NCBI GenBank assembly: GCA_934045905.1
Contig: OW203763.1
Coordinates: 49,452,121-49,516,120 of the forward strand
Source: Leuctra nigra
Lineage: Eukaryota > Arthropoda > Insecta > Plecoptera > Leuctridae
Length of the DNA stretch: 64,000 bases
Reading direction: 5' to 3'
The translations under genes and the position numbers were made by a program. The notes beneath the pieces are model-generated. The model was not told where the DNA came from and searched no databases. It saw only the letters and a list, made by a program, of their open reading frames with translations. Below, piece after piece: positions 21,272 to 34,001 of the stretch; within the stretch, counting starts at the first letter, position 1, and every line of letters starts with the position of its first letter.

Positions 21272-22655
21272 CTTTATGAGAAACCGGCTTAAATCTTCAC
21301 AAACTGAAATTGCTTAAATTCAATCTTGTGTGCTATTTATTACACTCAAAATTATAAACTTTACGCTCGGGGGCAGGCATGTTAAACTGGATTCAGCTTT
21401 GCCTGTCACCGACCGTATTGTTCCATTCACTGTGAAGCCCAGTTGTTTCGCGTTAGGTCATGATGTTTTTTATCGTAACCACGGTGATTCACACTCGTAA
21501 CAAGCAACTAGCATTCAATGTGTCTTTTCACAAAATGTAAATTAATATTAAGATGTGCTCGGTTTTTCGACGATTTGTTACAAATCGGTTGGCTGTACTC
21601 ATCTCATATACTCGTAACTCATATATATTTACAAAAATAAATTTGAATGCTTACTATATAAATTATGAATCTTTATATTTAAGTGTAGTCTTAAAAGTAA
21701 TCAAAACAAGTATGTGCAAAATTGTAACCAATGTCGTTGTTTTTAAATGTTTCATATTTAAAGTCTGTAACCCCCCCCCCCCCCCCCGCCCAATTAACCC
21801 TTATTTGGTGGCATTATTTGGAACAGATAACTGATATTTTCGATACTTCGATGTATCGATATTTTTAATATATCGATAGATCTACTACAATTTCAATGCA
21901 ACTGTGCTGTTAGGAAGATTGATAGGTAAAAAGTTGTATGCTTAGGTATACATATGCTTAGTTGTATAGGTACCACTTTCCATACACCAATTGCTATTTT
22001 TCGATATCGGCCCGCCAGAATCCTCAGCTTGATAATTTTGTACCTACCTACCAATTAGTTTCAAAATGTAGTTCAACTGAAATAAGAATATCATTATAAA
22101 AATAAAAAAATTGTGATTTGGGACCATTTTATTTACAAAACATATTACCCAATTTGATAATGTTCGAAATTGCCTATTCCAAAATTATTTTGGCCATAAA
22201 AGTGTTACGTATTATTATTTTGTTAAATTTTCTATTTCTCTATGTGTAGAAAGTCCAGAAGAACCTATCTTGATTTTAAAATGTTCTACCTACTTCTTTT
22301 CAAACCGATACCTGATAACGTTTTTCGCCCTTTCTGAAAATTATAAAATATGGATAAGGCGTGTTTTGGGTCTAGGACTCAACTATTAGGACCAGAATCA
22401 CAGAATATTATGGAAAAAAAAATTATAAATTTCCTGCTAAATTGTCAATAAAAATTGTTACGCACAGATATTGATATGTTACCAATTAATTACATGCTGA
22501 AATAAAATCGTTTAAAATGAAACTAGAATAATTGACTTGTTGGCAATATGGCGGCGGGGGGGTTGTCAGGTCCGTCCATTACGACCATCATTTGACAATA
22601 TTCAAGTATACGATTTCAAATCGATTTTCAATGCAAAATCAACAAATATTTATTT
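21272..22655. other. Unassigned DNA with poly-C run
   Basis: A poly-C tract of about 17 (with one G) lies at 21771-21790. TATCGATA-type words occur at 21840-21885. No gene recognised. Confidence 0.4.
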
Positions 22656-22697
22656 GCATTTGTTTATTTATTTATTTTATTTATTTATTTATTTGGC
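22656..22697. repeat. (TTTA)n microsatellite
   Basis: Interrupted TTTA/TTTAT tract of about 40 bp. Confidence 0.85.
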
Positions 22698-24192
22698 GTA
22701 TGGGTTCTGATATCACATGTTTCATTAAAATAATATATAAGGGCCATTATCCCACTATATTAGTTTCGCTGTCCGAGTTGAATTGCTAAAAGCATAGACA
22801 TTGTATAGCCTTCGGCTATGCTAAAAGCAATTGAAAGAAAATGAGGGGAAATATTTTTTTTAATTTGTATTACGTACGCCTCTACATGTTGCAATCACTA
22901 TTTTTGTGTTTATGTAAACAAATATTTTAAAATTTGCTACTTTTATAGGTGAAAAGTAACCTCCGTCCTGTGTCCGTCTTTGAAAAGTCAATGTTTGAGC
23001 GCACGGCATTTAATTTTGAGGCAATGAATATAGTAGGATGATTTTTTTTTAGTGAAAAGACCACGCAAAGTTTACGTTTACACAGATGAAACATCAGTTA
23101 GTCCACGCAATTAATTGTAGTAATTTTTTTAGTGGCTGTCCATCACTTTGGTTGTAACCTCCGTCCCGTTTGAAAACTCCGGCTTATTATAGAGTAGAGT
23201 TGGTAGTACAGACCCAGATTTTTTTATTGGTTCGTCAACCTGTCCTCATAAATTTGCTGCTTACTTCATGGCGCTCTGATTAAATGACAGAAAATGAGAA
23301 GTCATTTTCTATCAAAAAAGGTGAGAGTTCCCTTTCTCTCGTAACTCCTGTCCACCCCTGTATAATTAAAACGTGTCAAGCTGCATACTAGCATTAATTT
23401 TTATTAATTTGTACTATGTTGCCCTGGAATATTTCTAGAGTTTCGAGTTTCTGGCCCCTACCCTTAAATTACTGTCGTCATTTTCCTTCTTAACCCATTG
23501 GCTTCTGATTTTTCAAGAAATGAAAGGGGCTAGAAATGGGATTTAATTTCAAGGTATTGCTATGGATCACAAAAATTACAATAACTTTCCTAATCTTGGA
23601 TACTTTTTCATGATTTTTTTTAATAAAGGTAGAATAAACATTTGTAGAAATTAATAATTTGCTTGTGAGATTTTAGAAGTTCCACCATAATTAGTAGGCC
23701 TTGAAACAAAATGGTAAACACATAGCAACCAAAAAATTGCGTGTGTTGTCAAAGCAACCAAACAATATATGTTTTTCTGTCAATTTTTTATCCATCCATC
23801 CACTGTTCACTTGAATTTTTATCGCTATCACTTTCCGAATAATTACTCTCATTAAAGTCATCAGCACACTCCACTAGTAATTGATTTATGGCAACTTATA
23901 GCCAACAATATTTCAGGACGCCATTTTTCTCCTGTTTAGAAACAGTGTGAGATAAGTTTCAGAGTAAATATCACTACCAACTCAATGTAAAATAAGACAA
24001 AATGTGTTCAGAATGGTTCCTGAAGATTTGAGAATCAATATGCATACGCCATCTGTGACCAAAACTTGGTACTATTAGTGTAAGATGGGATTGTTCATCT
24101 GGCGAGCTCAACTCGTCAATCCACAGGCTGGCCACTTAGAATATGGCGAGTTGTGTTCGTCAAAATAAGCCAATGGGTTAAAAGTAACTCCT
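22698..24192. other. Unassigned DNA with recurring AACTCC(T/G)GTCC phrase
   Basis: AACCTCCGTCC at about 22962 and 23157 and AACTCCTGTCC at about 23341 and 24187 recur at irregular spacing (again at 24602, with AACTACTGTCCC near 24785). The context between copies is not obviously repeated. No ORF. Confidence 0.5.
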
Positions 24193-24200
24193 GTCCCGCG

Positions 24201-24592
24201 TGCGAGAATTGAATTGCAGTTAAGTTCGTAAATGGGGTTAAAAATTAACCAATGAGAAACGAGTGCAGTCGACCGCTATCATACTTAATTGAATGTAAAA
24301 TGCTTCCACACCTCTAGGTCACTTATTTCGCTTTTGCTTAACTCCATTTCAATTATTTAAATATACATTATCTTCATGTAACATCAATTGAAAGAAAATT
24401 GAAAAAGAAGGCAATGACATTTCATTAATCAAATTAAACAGCTGAGCAAAGACAATTACATTTCATAATAGCTGATCAGCTCAGCAAGATCGACGTCATG
24501 ATTGTGAGTGACGTTTTACCACCCTTACTCCTTGGCTGAAAAATAACTCCATAAACGAACTTAACTGCAATTCAATTCTCGCGTCCCGCGAA
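24201..24592. mobile_element. hAT-like MITE with 8-bp target duplication
   Basis: Terminal inverted repeats of about 28 bp (GCGAGAATTGAATTGCAGTT...; right end the exact inverse) enclose 392 bp. It is flanked by the direct duplication GTCCCGCG at 24193-24200 and 24593-24600. No ORF. An 8-bp duplication fits hAT (P elements also make 8 bp); the superfamily is therefore inference. Confidence 0.8.
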
Positions 24593-24994
24593 ACTCCTGT
24601 CCCAAAACAGCGATTTCAATGGGGTCGGGAATTACGAAAATTTTGAAATTTTCATTGTTGTACGATCTGATGCGTTACAAGTTACTACTATATTATAATA
24701 GTATGTTTGAATAGAAAAACTCTTGCAATGAGTGCTGTAAATATGATTTTCTTGGATTTAAGTAACTACCGATTCTCCGAAATAACTACTGTCCCTCCCT
24801 TAAAACTTCAGAAAAAATTAAATTCTGCTGATAGCATCTGTTTATATTTTTTTCCTTATAATATATATAATATTTTACTCATTTTATTTTAGTTTGTGTT
24901 ATTTGCATTGTGATTTACTTGTGCAAAACTAAATGTAATGTTAAATTTTGTTAAATTCCTTCAAAATAGTAAGTACTTTTGGCACAATTTTTAA

Positions 24995-25523
24995 GGTGCT
25001 GCAAGCGCGACCGATTTCGCTGCTTTTTGTAGACACTTTTTGCGATACGATTGGAGACGAAACGGGTAGACCAAATTATTTGAAATTTTAATCGTGATTA
25101 GATTAAAGACAAACTTAGGGTTATCCCTTGGTACATTTTTAATTTTTTGTTTCGTTAATTAGTAATAATTAGTGGATTTTTGGTGAAAAAATAGCTATTT
25201 TCTCGTCTCCCTGGGCGCCGTATAAAATTAAATTTCAAAAATGTGCCAAGGGATAACCCTAAGTTTGTCTTTCATCGAATCATAATTAAAATTTGAGATC
25301 AATTGGTTTACGGGTTTGTTCTCCAATCGTATCGCAAATTTCATCGTTTTGCGCGGTTTTGTTGAATAACCGGCGCCTAATTAACGATGCAATAAGCAAA
25401 AATTAAAAAGGGCTACTAATATACAATCAGACTGATCATGTGAACATCCTGTAAAAGAACCACTCACTTATGAAACAATTTCTCTCTCTCAATTTTCTAA
25501 AACGGCCGAGCGCTAGTATCAAC
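24995..25523. mobile_element. TTAA-flanked (piggyBac-type) MITE, family H copy 1
   Basis: Bounded by TTAA at 24991-24994 and 25524-25527. Tips GGTGCTGCAAGCGC and GCGCTAGTATCAAC (imperfect inverse). Strong internal inverted repeats: GACAAACTTAGGGTTATCCC near 25110 and its inverse near 25248. 529 bp, no ORF. An inverted copy of 528 bp lies at 44707-45234. Confidence 0.8.
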
Positions 25524-25527
25524 TTAA

Positions 25528-25858
25528 GTTATTGGTATTTCTAAGCCACGTTAATTTTTTTTATAATAAGTTATATCATCAGATTACGAATAAATACTAT
25601 CAACAAGTTATCTGAGAAACATATGTTATATTGTAGGATTAAATATGTGTGGGACAGAGGTCACTAAAATGAATGTTTCATCATGCAAAATCGTAAATAA
25701 TTTCGTAACACCCGAGAATCGATCGAAGCTACTTTCCAGTTGGCTACCCAACTATGTAAGTAATATTCAAAAAATGATTGCAACATGAAACAAGTAAAAA
25801 AAAATTATGAAAAAAATATGTCCAAAACTAATCTAGTGGGATAATGGCCCATAAGTAT
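25528..25858. other. Unassigned DNA
   Basis: No gene seen. ACTAATCTAGTGGGATAATG near 25829 is an inverted copy of the sequence near 22745-22767. Confidence 0.4.
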
Positions 25859-26777
25859 ACTAGGAAAACGCTCTGTATAACGCGTTGATGAGCGAGCACG
25901 GACACGCGCAACACCTCGAACCGAAAATATGTCTATCGAAAATATCATTAAAAGCTGATAATTCTTGAAATTCGTCAGACTTGTAGGTGTAAAAATCTCC
26001 AAATATTCCTAAAGTATTAGTCCCAATAGCCATGCAAAGTTTTAAGTTGATCGATTGAACCTTTATGATTAAAATGTTCCTTGTTAAAATTCAAAAATCA
26101 TAGGATATATTTAAAAAATATAAACCTGGGACCACTCATATGATAAAAGTGTGTGTACTTACACAATATTAGACGATCTGTTGAACGGTCATATCAGTTT
26201 CATACGTTTGAAAGTTTCTGCTCTTACTACCTTGGAACTATAAAGAGTCGAAGAAGCCGTGATCAACATTTTCGAGAAATTTGACAGATAGCACGCAAAA
26301 TGTCAGTAAAATGTCAATCACTTTTGGATTTAAACACAGATAAGTCTGAAAATTGTCAAAAATACAGATAATGTTGGTCCCAATGACCATGCAAAGTTTT
26401 AAGTTGATCGGTCATACGGTTCTAGTTTAAATTTCAAAAATCATATGAAAGATTTTTTTAAATTGTAACCAATGGGAGGATTTGGCTGAAACTTTGTATG
26501 ATGGGGTAAAATGTTAGTGGTAATGACTTGTCAAAATTTCAAATTGATAAAACAAACCAATCAAAAGATAATTTTTTTAAAATTTGAACCAATCACGGGA
26601 TCCCGTTCAAAAACGATCCCAGGGACCGCATAGAGTACGTTAGTATGTGTACAAAATTTCAGATTGATTGCTTGAGCGGTTTGACCTTGGGTGTGACCAC
26701 AAAAAAAAAAAAAAAAAAGAAAACACACAGAGAAAGTGCCATAAGAGTACCGTGGTGACGCTCGCTACGCTCGCTCA
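25859..26777 (+). mobile_element. Family C retroposon-like element, complete copy
   Basis: From CTAGGAAAACGCTCTGTATA to GACGCTCGCTACGCTCGCTC, with an A-rich stretch near 26701-26720. It is collinear with the reverse complement of 1961-2885 over its whole length, so these are the two best full-length representatives (~0.92 kb). The 3' end abuts the 3' end of the minus-strand LINE that follows. Confidence 0.8.
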
Positions 26778-26830
26778 AAAAGTGATCATAGGTAACAAGA
26801 AAAAAATTAGAAAATACACAACAAATACAT

Positions 26831-29800
26831 TCAAACATGGACATTTAGGTCTTCCATCCAGGCTATTGCATCAGGAGTAGCCAGGTTGATATCAGCAACA
26901 TCCCCAGGGAATGAGTGAAGAGGGCATTCTTCTATAATGTGCTGGATGGTCTGCATAGGCGCACCACAATCACATCCTGGATCTTCCAACATTCCCCACT
27001 TATGTAATAGACTGGCGCATCTCCCATGCCCGGTTCGAAGTCTATTTAACCTGGTCCAAAGATGTCGAGGAAGATGGAAGCCAGGCGGGTAACTCGACGG
27101 ATCCGGTGTAAATTCCAATCCTCTGTGTTGAAAACATTTCCACTCCTCTTCCCAAGCCACATTCGTCTCGAAGCTCGCATTACTTAGACTATCAGCCAGT
27201 ATGTGAGCTGAGTGTCTGGACTTTAAGCGATGACGTGGCAGGTTGTTAAGATCTGTGTGAATTGGGAGTGTTATATCTTTCTGGATCTTCATGTGCTCTC
27301 TTTTCAATGCATTGTTGCGTCTGAGATGCGGAGGGGCAATGAGGCTCAGAACAGGAAGCCATTCCGTGGGAGTTGAGCGGACATTCCCAGATATTATCCT
27401 CATTGTAGAATTCAGTTGAACGTCTACTTTACCAACATGAGCACTGTTGATCCATACAGGAGAGCAGTACTCAGCCACAGAGTAAACAAGTGCCAAAAGT
27501 GGTGCGTTGAGTGCTAGCAGAAGCACCCCAAGATGTCCCAGCTAGCTTTTGAACAATGTTATTTCTAGTTCTGGCTTTTGCAGCAGTGTTCATAAGGTGC
27601 TCCTTGTATGTCAGGGACCTGTCTAGAGTAACACCAAGATATTTCGGATTAGGATTATGTCGCAGAGCAACACCGTCAAGATTCACCGTTAGCTTCGCTC
27701 CAGCTAATTGATTAGTCAAGTGGAAGCATGACACCTCTGTCTTCGCTTTACTTAGACACAATCTCCATTTCTTGAAATATTGAACAAGGGAGTTTAGATC
27801 CGTGGTCAGCGTCTTCTCACTAGCAAAGAGATCTTGGTTTTGGATCGCAAAGCCATGTCATCGGCATAAATAAATTTGCGAGACAATGTTTCAGGGAGAT
27901 CATGGATGTACAAGTTGAACAGCAAGGGAGCCAGAACCGATCCTTGAGGAAGGCCGTTATTCAATTTCCTTAGTTTGCTTCAGTGCCCATTTAAGGTAAC
28001 ATGGAAAAGCCTATCTCGTAGCATATTGCTGACTAGATTGTAAATTTTAATGCATGGTATTACCTTTATAAGCTTGTACAACAGTCCCTTCCTCCACACG
28101 GTATCATAAGCAGCCGTGAGATATACGAACACAGATGACGTTTTGAGACCTCTCTGGAACCCACACTCAACAAAGGTTGTTAAAGCAAGTACCTGATCAG
28201 TACAACTGCGTGAAGGTCTAAAGCCGGCTTGTTCACGTGGAATCACATTGTCTATAACATGGCTTATTCTGTGATAGATTAAACGCTCTAAAAGCTTATA
28301 GCATACGCTAAGTAAAGCTATAGGTCTGTAACTTCCAGCTTGATCCAAAGGTTTCCCTGGTTTCGGTATCGCAATTACTCTTGTCTTCTTGAACACTGAA
28401 GGTAATCTCCCAGTTTCCAAAATATTGGAATAAAAATGTCTAAGCCAATGCCTTGTCAAAGGACCACTGTGTTTAAGGAATTCCGGGTACACTTCATCCA
28501 GTCCTGCGGCCTTCCCAAGTTTTAAGACTTGTATAGCATAATCGATTTCTCCTATGCTAAACGGCTGCGAAAACTCGTGGTTGGATTCTGTTGACCTTAC
28601 CGCATCTGTCTAGTGTGAGCTTTGTCAGATGGAGCTTTTGAAAGAGACACTATTCTGCTGGCAACTTTATTCGGGTGTATTGATGGATTATCCTGTGTGA
28701 TATTAACACCTCCTCCAAGCCGACGCAACAGACTCCACGCCTTGCGACTCGAATGAGTAAAGTCCAAATTCTCCACAGTATCCTTCCACTTATCAGCTCG
28801 AGCGTTATCCAATGATAAAAGCAACTCGTCTGCAACATCGGGATCGCCACTCTTCTGAAAGTCCTTAAACAGTTGCTCGCTTTCCTCATTCCAGCACGGG
28901 ATGTACTGTTTCCGATACCCTCTTGAAATGCATCTCTTAGCTGTTGAGATGACCAAATCCACAAAGTTATTATAGTTCTCGAGAGTAGGCATTAAATCTT
29001 CCAGCTCTTCATCAAGGATATGGCCGAAGTCTTTCCAGTTAGCTTTGGCAAAATACCACCTAGGTTTCGGAACCGAGTTCACCATCGGTATTTGCACACC
29101 CACCTCAATAATTACTGGTCGATGTTGACTATGAGGAAAGGTGGACATTACCTTCCTTACAACCTGTAGTGGTCTATGTCTGGAGGTATCAGTAACGAAA
29201 CAGAGATCTGGATTGTAATCTCTTCCCCATCGGCCTGAATGGAAAGTACCCAAATCCTTAGCGTCAAAAACAAGATGCATGTTGTTGATGTCAGCCCAGT
29301 CCATAAGAGCAATTCCGTTGTCATCATCCGCTGCATATTTCCACATGGTATTATGACTATTAAAGTCACCGACATATATTGTTGGGTGTTCATAAATCTG
29401 TAGGACATTAGCTGGCCACTGAATAGCTGGAGGTTTGTATATATTTACAAAACGCAAATCCTCAGTTTCAATGGTAATCTCAGAAATTTCATTCTTGAAA
29501 TCACAACACGTCACCTTAACACCAGACAGGCATTCCTTGACGTATGTCGCTGAACCATATGCATGGTGATTTAACGATGAAATCATTCTGTAGGCAGGAA
29601 TTATTCCTCTGGTCCTAATCTGATGATCATCAGCTGCATGTGTCTCTTGAAGAACAACAACGTCAATTCTGTTATGAAATAGAAACTTAGAGAGATATGT
29701 GCATTTAGTACGACTTATTCCCTCAACATTCAATTGGCAAATACGAACAGAAGGTCCAATATTCCTTGTCAGATTAAAATTAGTAACGTTGTTGTTGCCA

Positions 29801-29835
29801 ATACGTCCATTTCTCTTGTCTTGCTTATCCATCAT
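26831..29835 (-). pseudogene. Non-LTR retrotransposon (jockey superfamily), endonuclease-RT polyprotein, inactivated
   Basis: The minus strand holds one polyprotein of about 1000 codons broken by frameshifts and a stop. An APE-like endonuclease (29835-28597) shows ICQLNVEG, LQETHA, YKPP, GDFNSHN and DLCFVTD; its usual SDH motif reads SQH. RT follows: PKPGKPLDQAGSYRPIALL, EQAGFRPSRSCTDQ, then motif A as VFVYLTAAYDTVW, with Tyr where the catalytic Asp belongs. Motif C FIYADDMAL is intact near 27860. The thumb reads KYLGVTLDRSLTYKEHL. The C-terminus (27526-26831) has the Cys-His knuckle CDCGAPMQTIQHIIEECP. A frame change near 28615 separates EN from RT, an in-frame TGA lies at 27980, and further shifts fall near 27800 and 27500. 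No gag-like ORF1 is seen upstream, so it is a single-ORF type or 5'-truncated. The 3' tail (26780-26830) abuts the family C element. Confidence 0.9.
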
Positions 29836-30256
29836 TCACTTCTTGTAAATATTATCTAGTGATATATCGCCCAAAATGGTTGCACCACGTGGAGGCAGTC
29901 AACATTGCAACCGCTATTCCGGGATCATTGAATAGTCTTGACTGAGTTTGTGATCTATGTGGCCGCAATATTTCCTTCAGTAGATATTTTTGTTTTATAT
30001 AAAATTCTTCCTAGTGATAAAAGCTCATTCAAAATGTGAAACTCAGCTCTCTTTGTCTTCTGGGTAAAGATTGAGCCGTAATTTATATGTTGAAATATTA
30101 ATGAGATCTTAGTACTCACGATGGTATGTTATAAAATTCTTCAAATCCAAAAAATCAATACAAAATGAAATAAATTTGCAGGACGCACGTAGATAGCTAA
30201 GTTAACTCACCTAAAATTCTCTCCCCTTCATGTAACAAGCGGAATTCGAAAACAAT
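29836..30256 (-). other. Possible 5' UTR of the LINE, then unassigned DNA
   Basis: No ORF. The boundary of the retrotransposon cannot be fixed because no target duplication was found. Confidence 0.35.
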
Positions 30257-30965
30257 ATACCGGGTGGCGCAAAAAAAAAACCCTGATTGAGAGGTCACTA
30301 TATCGAAACAATTATAGATAGAATTCTGTTATTTGTACACATATTAGAAAACATACCAAAATTTAAAATGTGCAAGTTTCAAAAACATAACTATTGTCGG
30401 AAAAAAGTTACAGCTGGTCAAATTTAGTTGTCAAAAAATTGATTAAACGGAGCTCAAATAGCGCGCGTCGAGAAAACTTACAATGGCCGGGACGCTGTTT
30501 CTTCAAAACTACGTACGATATCGAAGATTATTTCTAAACCTTTATTACACACGTAATAAAAGTGATTCTTTTCCCACTATTCTGTTTTCAAGCTCAACTT
30601 CTAGATTCCATAATTTTCGTTCCATTCATTCAAATTGACTGAAACTTTTACACAATCGATCCTAATATATTTTTAATATAATTTGAAATTTTCAGCTTGA
30701 TATCGTACGTAGTTGTGAAGAAACAGCGTCCCGGCCATTGGAAGTTTTCTCGACGCGCGCTATTTGAGCTCCGTTTAATCAATTTTTTGACAACTAAATT
30801 TGACCAGCTGTAGCTTTTTTCCGACAAAAGTTATGTTTTTGAAACTTGCACATTTTAAATTTTGGAATGTTTTCTAATATGTGTACAAATTTTAGAATCC
30901 TATCTATAATTGTTTCAATATAGTGACCTCTCAATCAGGGGGATTTTTTTTGCGCCACCCGGTAT
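30257..30965. mobile_element. Foldback element G (ATACCGGGTGGCGC arms)
   Basis: ATACCGGGTGGCGCAAAAAA and its inverse begin arms of about 270-290 bp (to CGTACGATATCGAAGAT) with only scattered mismatches; the short centre is AT-rich. 709 bp, no ORF. Non-autonomous DNA element of unknown superfamily. Confidence 0.85.
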
Positions 30966-31589
30966 TTTATCTGAGCGTTATTGTGTAATTAAAACTCCGA
31001 TTGCGGTTGGAGGGGTGAAGGGGGAGGGGCGAAGTAACTTCGAGAAGGGAAAGGGGTAAGTTTGGTGGGAAATCTTTACAGTTTGATGGGAAATTATTAT
31101 GGGAGATATTGATATGCCTATAATATAATGTTTAGCACGCGTACAGACCAAATCAAAAAAACAATTGCACATTTTATATAGTACAAACAGATGATAATGT
31201 ATAATTGTGAGAGTTTACGAGTTTTTTTTTACATAGTTTATTTGAAAATGTATTTTCATGTACTAGCCATGTATTTGTATTGTTGTTGTACACATTGCGT
31301 CAAAATCCACTTTTTGCTCAATGGGACTAATTCTGTTAAAAATCCAAGACACAAGTCCATGAAAGCTTTATAGTGATAAGAAAAGTGAGAAACCAGAAAT
31401 GGAGTTCAATTGTTCTTATTGAATTCAGTGTTTTATCATCCAGTGATTTGAATAATATTTCAATTGCAAATGTGACAGGAATGTGATTGTGTGGGCTGTT
31501 CAATGGCATCAATACCAATATATACCAATATAGGTAGATAACAGAAAGCTATACATTCAATATCCTGTTTATTAGTAGAGGGCCAAGTG
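30966..31589. other. Unassigned DNA
   Basis: No gene or clear repeat. A G-rich patch lies near 31009-31065. Confidence 0.4.
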
Positions 31590-32600
31590 GTATCCCGTAG
31601 GATCGTCGTGAAGGGAAGGTGCCACCTATCTCACTAAATGCATATATAGGTCCAAAACCTAAAAAATTTTGGTGCCACCCCCAGACCCCTGGGCTGGGGG
31701 CTGGGGGGTAAAGTTATTCATTCCTGTACCCTACACGAAAAGACATAGAGGATTAATTTTTTTATTTAAGATCCAAACTGAATGCCCTATTGTAAAAAAA
31801 AATTATTTTAAAAAATTTTGGCCGCCATCTTGGAAAAAAAATTGAAACATTAAGAATTTATACACACTTTAAATCGGTAATTGGACGAAAAAATGTCTCA
31901 AACAAAAGTTATAGTACTCAAAAAATGCAATAATTTTGTAATTTAACATTTTTTTCTATCACCAATACTTTATAAGTAAGAGCCGATTTAGTGCCGTTTT
32001 TCGGAGCGGGATAGGGACTACACAATGTTAATTTATCTCGGGGGGCCTTGAACGGAGTGAATTTTACCGCTTTTTTATGATATCGTAGTGCCGAAACCGT
32101 TCATCCGATCTAAAAAATCTTTGCGGCATATGAAAGGTACATTCTTTGGGTCAACTTTCCTGAATTCGCAACAATCTTCTGTTTTCCATTGTTGAGAAAA
32201 AGCAATATTTATTAAATAGAAATCGAAATTATTTGCAATTCGTTTATATGGGGGTAGTACAGGCACAAGTGAATTATAACGTAGGATTTTTGTGAAGGGG
32301 GCTGGCACCAAATGCCATTTGATAAAGCATGCTTATAGATGTATGAAAAGTCATGGTGACAACCTCGCAACACTGGCCGGGGGCGGGGGCGGAAAGCATT
32401 TTCCAAAAAATCGACGGATTCAAAAAAATCAGAAAAAATTGGCACACACAAATTGGATTATGTAATTTGAAAAAAAGAAAACAAAAATGTCCAACGCCGC
32501 CATCTTGGGGAAAAAAGGTTACAAACTGAGCTTTTTATACATACTGAACCACGTGGACCGATTATAAAATTCCGGTTGGCGCAAGAAAAGGTCCAATGGG
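31590..32600. repeat. Two diverged modules of an unidentified repeat
   Basis: Module 1 (about 31590-31930) and module 2 (about 32260-32600) share, in order: GTAGGAT...GTGAAGGG, GGTGCCAC/GGCACCA, a G-rich stretch, GCCGCCATCTTGG plus an A-run, and TTTATACA. The spacing is about 670 bp. Divergence is high. No ORF. Confidence 0.4.
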
Positions 32601-32746
32601 CGAAATATCGCTGTGATAAAACTTCTTCAGCAATTTGACTGAACATCTCACATATTAAAACGAACATACCAAGGTTTGATGTGTGAAAGTTTCAGAAACA
32701 TTACTTATGTAGAAAAAAAGTAACAGCTGTTCGAATTTGGTTATCG

Positions 32747-32777
32747 AAAAGTCGATTTAATCGACTTTTCGATGTGG
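32747..32777. repeat. Short perfect hairpin
   Basis: ATCGAAAAGTCGATTTAATC continues as GACTTTTCGAT: 12-bp arms, minimal loop. The sequence just left of it resembles the inner arm of foldback G (CAAAAGTTATG/ACAGCTG), so it may mark a diverged relative. Confidence 0.55.
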
Positions 32778-33429
32778 AGTTTTTTGACCTTCACTTCCGG
32801 TCAAAAATTTCGGATTTATTTACAAAAGGCCCTACATACCCACCATATCTATGTCTGCCAAATTTCAACTCTCTAAACCAAAAGGTTTGGGCTGTAGAGA
32901 GGGGCAAACCGTGGTCAGCTAGCCAGTCAGCCAGCTAGCCACCATGAAAGTGTTTTCCGTCGTGTTTCAGGCCAAACTTTCACACTGAAGGGATGGTCGT
33001 AGCACTTTGAAATATGGAAGGTGTTGTCAGGTGGCTAATAATACCCGATAACCATGGTTTTAAACTTCCATTTCAAACTGCGTCAATGCGAGCCGATACC
33101 CCGAAATCATCACTTAAAGTGGTCCCACTGCTCCAGCCATGGTGCTTAGAATTCGCCGTAATTCATTCAAATCTCTGATGAAATAATACTTCAAACAACA
33201 GCATAAAACAATTATATCTTACCGTGTGCTCCAATTATATGTTTTTAATTGAAGTTCCAATTAAACTATCCCAAAATAATTCATATTTGTAGTGCAACGT
33301 TGTCAGATTTATGGTAAATTTCACACATTATACACATTTTCTTTCTTATTTGGCCCGTGACCCCATATTTTTAAACGGCAGTCTTATTCTAAAAATTATT
33401 ATCTTTAATTTGAGACTATTTTCAATAAT
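32778..33429. other. Unassigned DNA
   Basis: CAGCTAGCCAGTCAGCCAGCTAGCC-type short repeats occur near 32917-32940. No gene seen. Confidence 0.4.
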
Positions 33430-33880
33430 TTGTGCCCCCCGACGGCTCTCACCTTATCGCGGTGGTGGGGTTTGTGTTGGCCAATGATCCATTGCAGCTA
33501 CGCCGGCGAGCATATGCTCATGTGTAAGGGTTACCCATGCCGGACAGATCAGTGGTGAGGTCCAGACCAAGAGCAGCCAGGGTTGGCCTAACCATGCCCT
33601 CCCTTGAATTTGCGGTCCCCTCGGGCCGGCCTTCCCCCTCGAGATGGTGATCCCCCTGAAATCGGGTTCCGCCGGCCCGAATCCCCCCCCCCCCCCCCCT
33701 CGGTCCGTCCCCATTCCGGCCTGGCCTTCCCACCAGTGCTGGACTCCCCGGATCGGGCCCGTTAAATCGACCCCCTCCCCTTGCCCTCCATATGATCAAC
33801 AAAGTTAAATATTACAATTAATGTGCGCAATATAACCTCGTCGTTGACGCGCCATTAAACAAAACTAATCTAATCTAATC
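33430..33880 (-). repeat. GC-rich retroposon-like insert with (TAATC)n tail
   Basis: An abrupt GC-rich island containing a poly-C run (33687-33699) ends at GACGCGCCATTAAAC followed by (CTAAT)n-like repeats at 33860-33880. A short repeated tail after a conserved 3' word is typical of LINE or SINE 3' ends; strand by that tail would be +. Frames at 33454-33802 on the - strand are open only because of GC bias. Family not identified. Confidence 0.4.
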
Positions 33881-34001
33881 AATAATTTGTCATTCCTCTT
33901 GCGGTTTTAGGAGCAATTTAAGTCCGATTTTCCGGAACGATTTCATGTCTCCCTGTGTTATCTAATGGGGGAAAAGATGATCTTCAATCAAGAATATCTA
34001 A

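Noticed and set aside
33454..33802. Gly/Arg/Pro-rich minus-strand frames
   Set aside because: They result from local GC richness and a poly-C run inside a retroposon-like insert.
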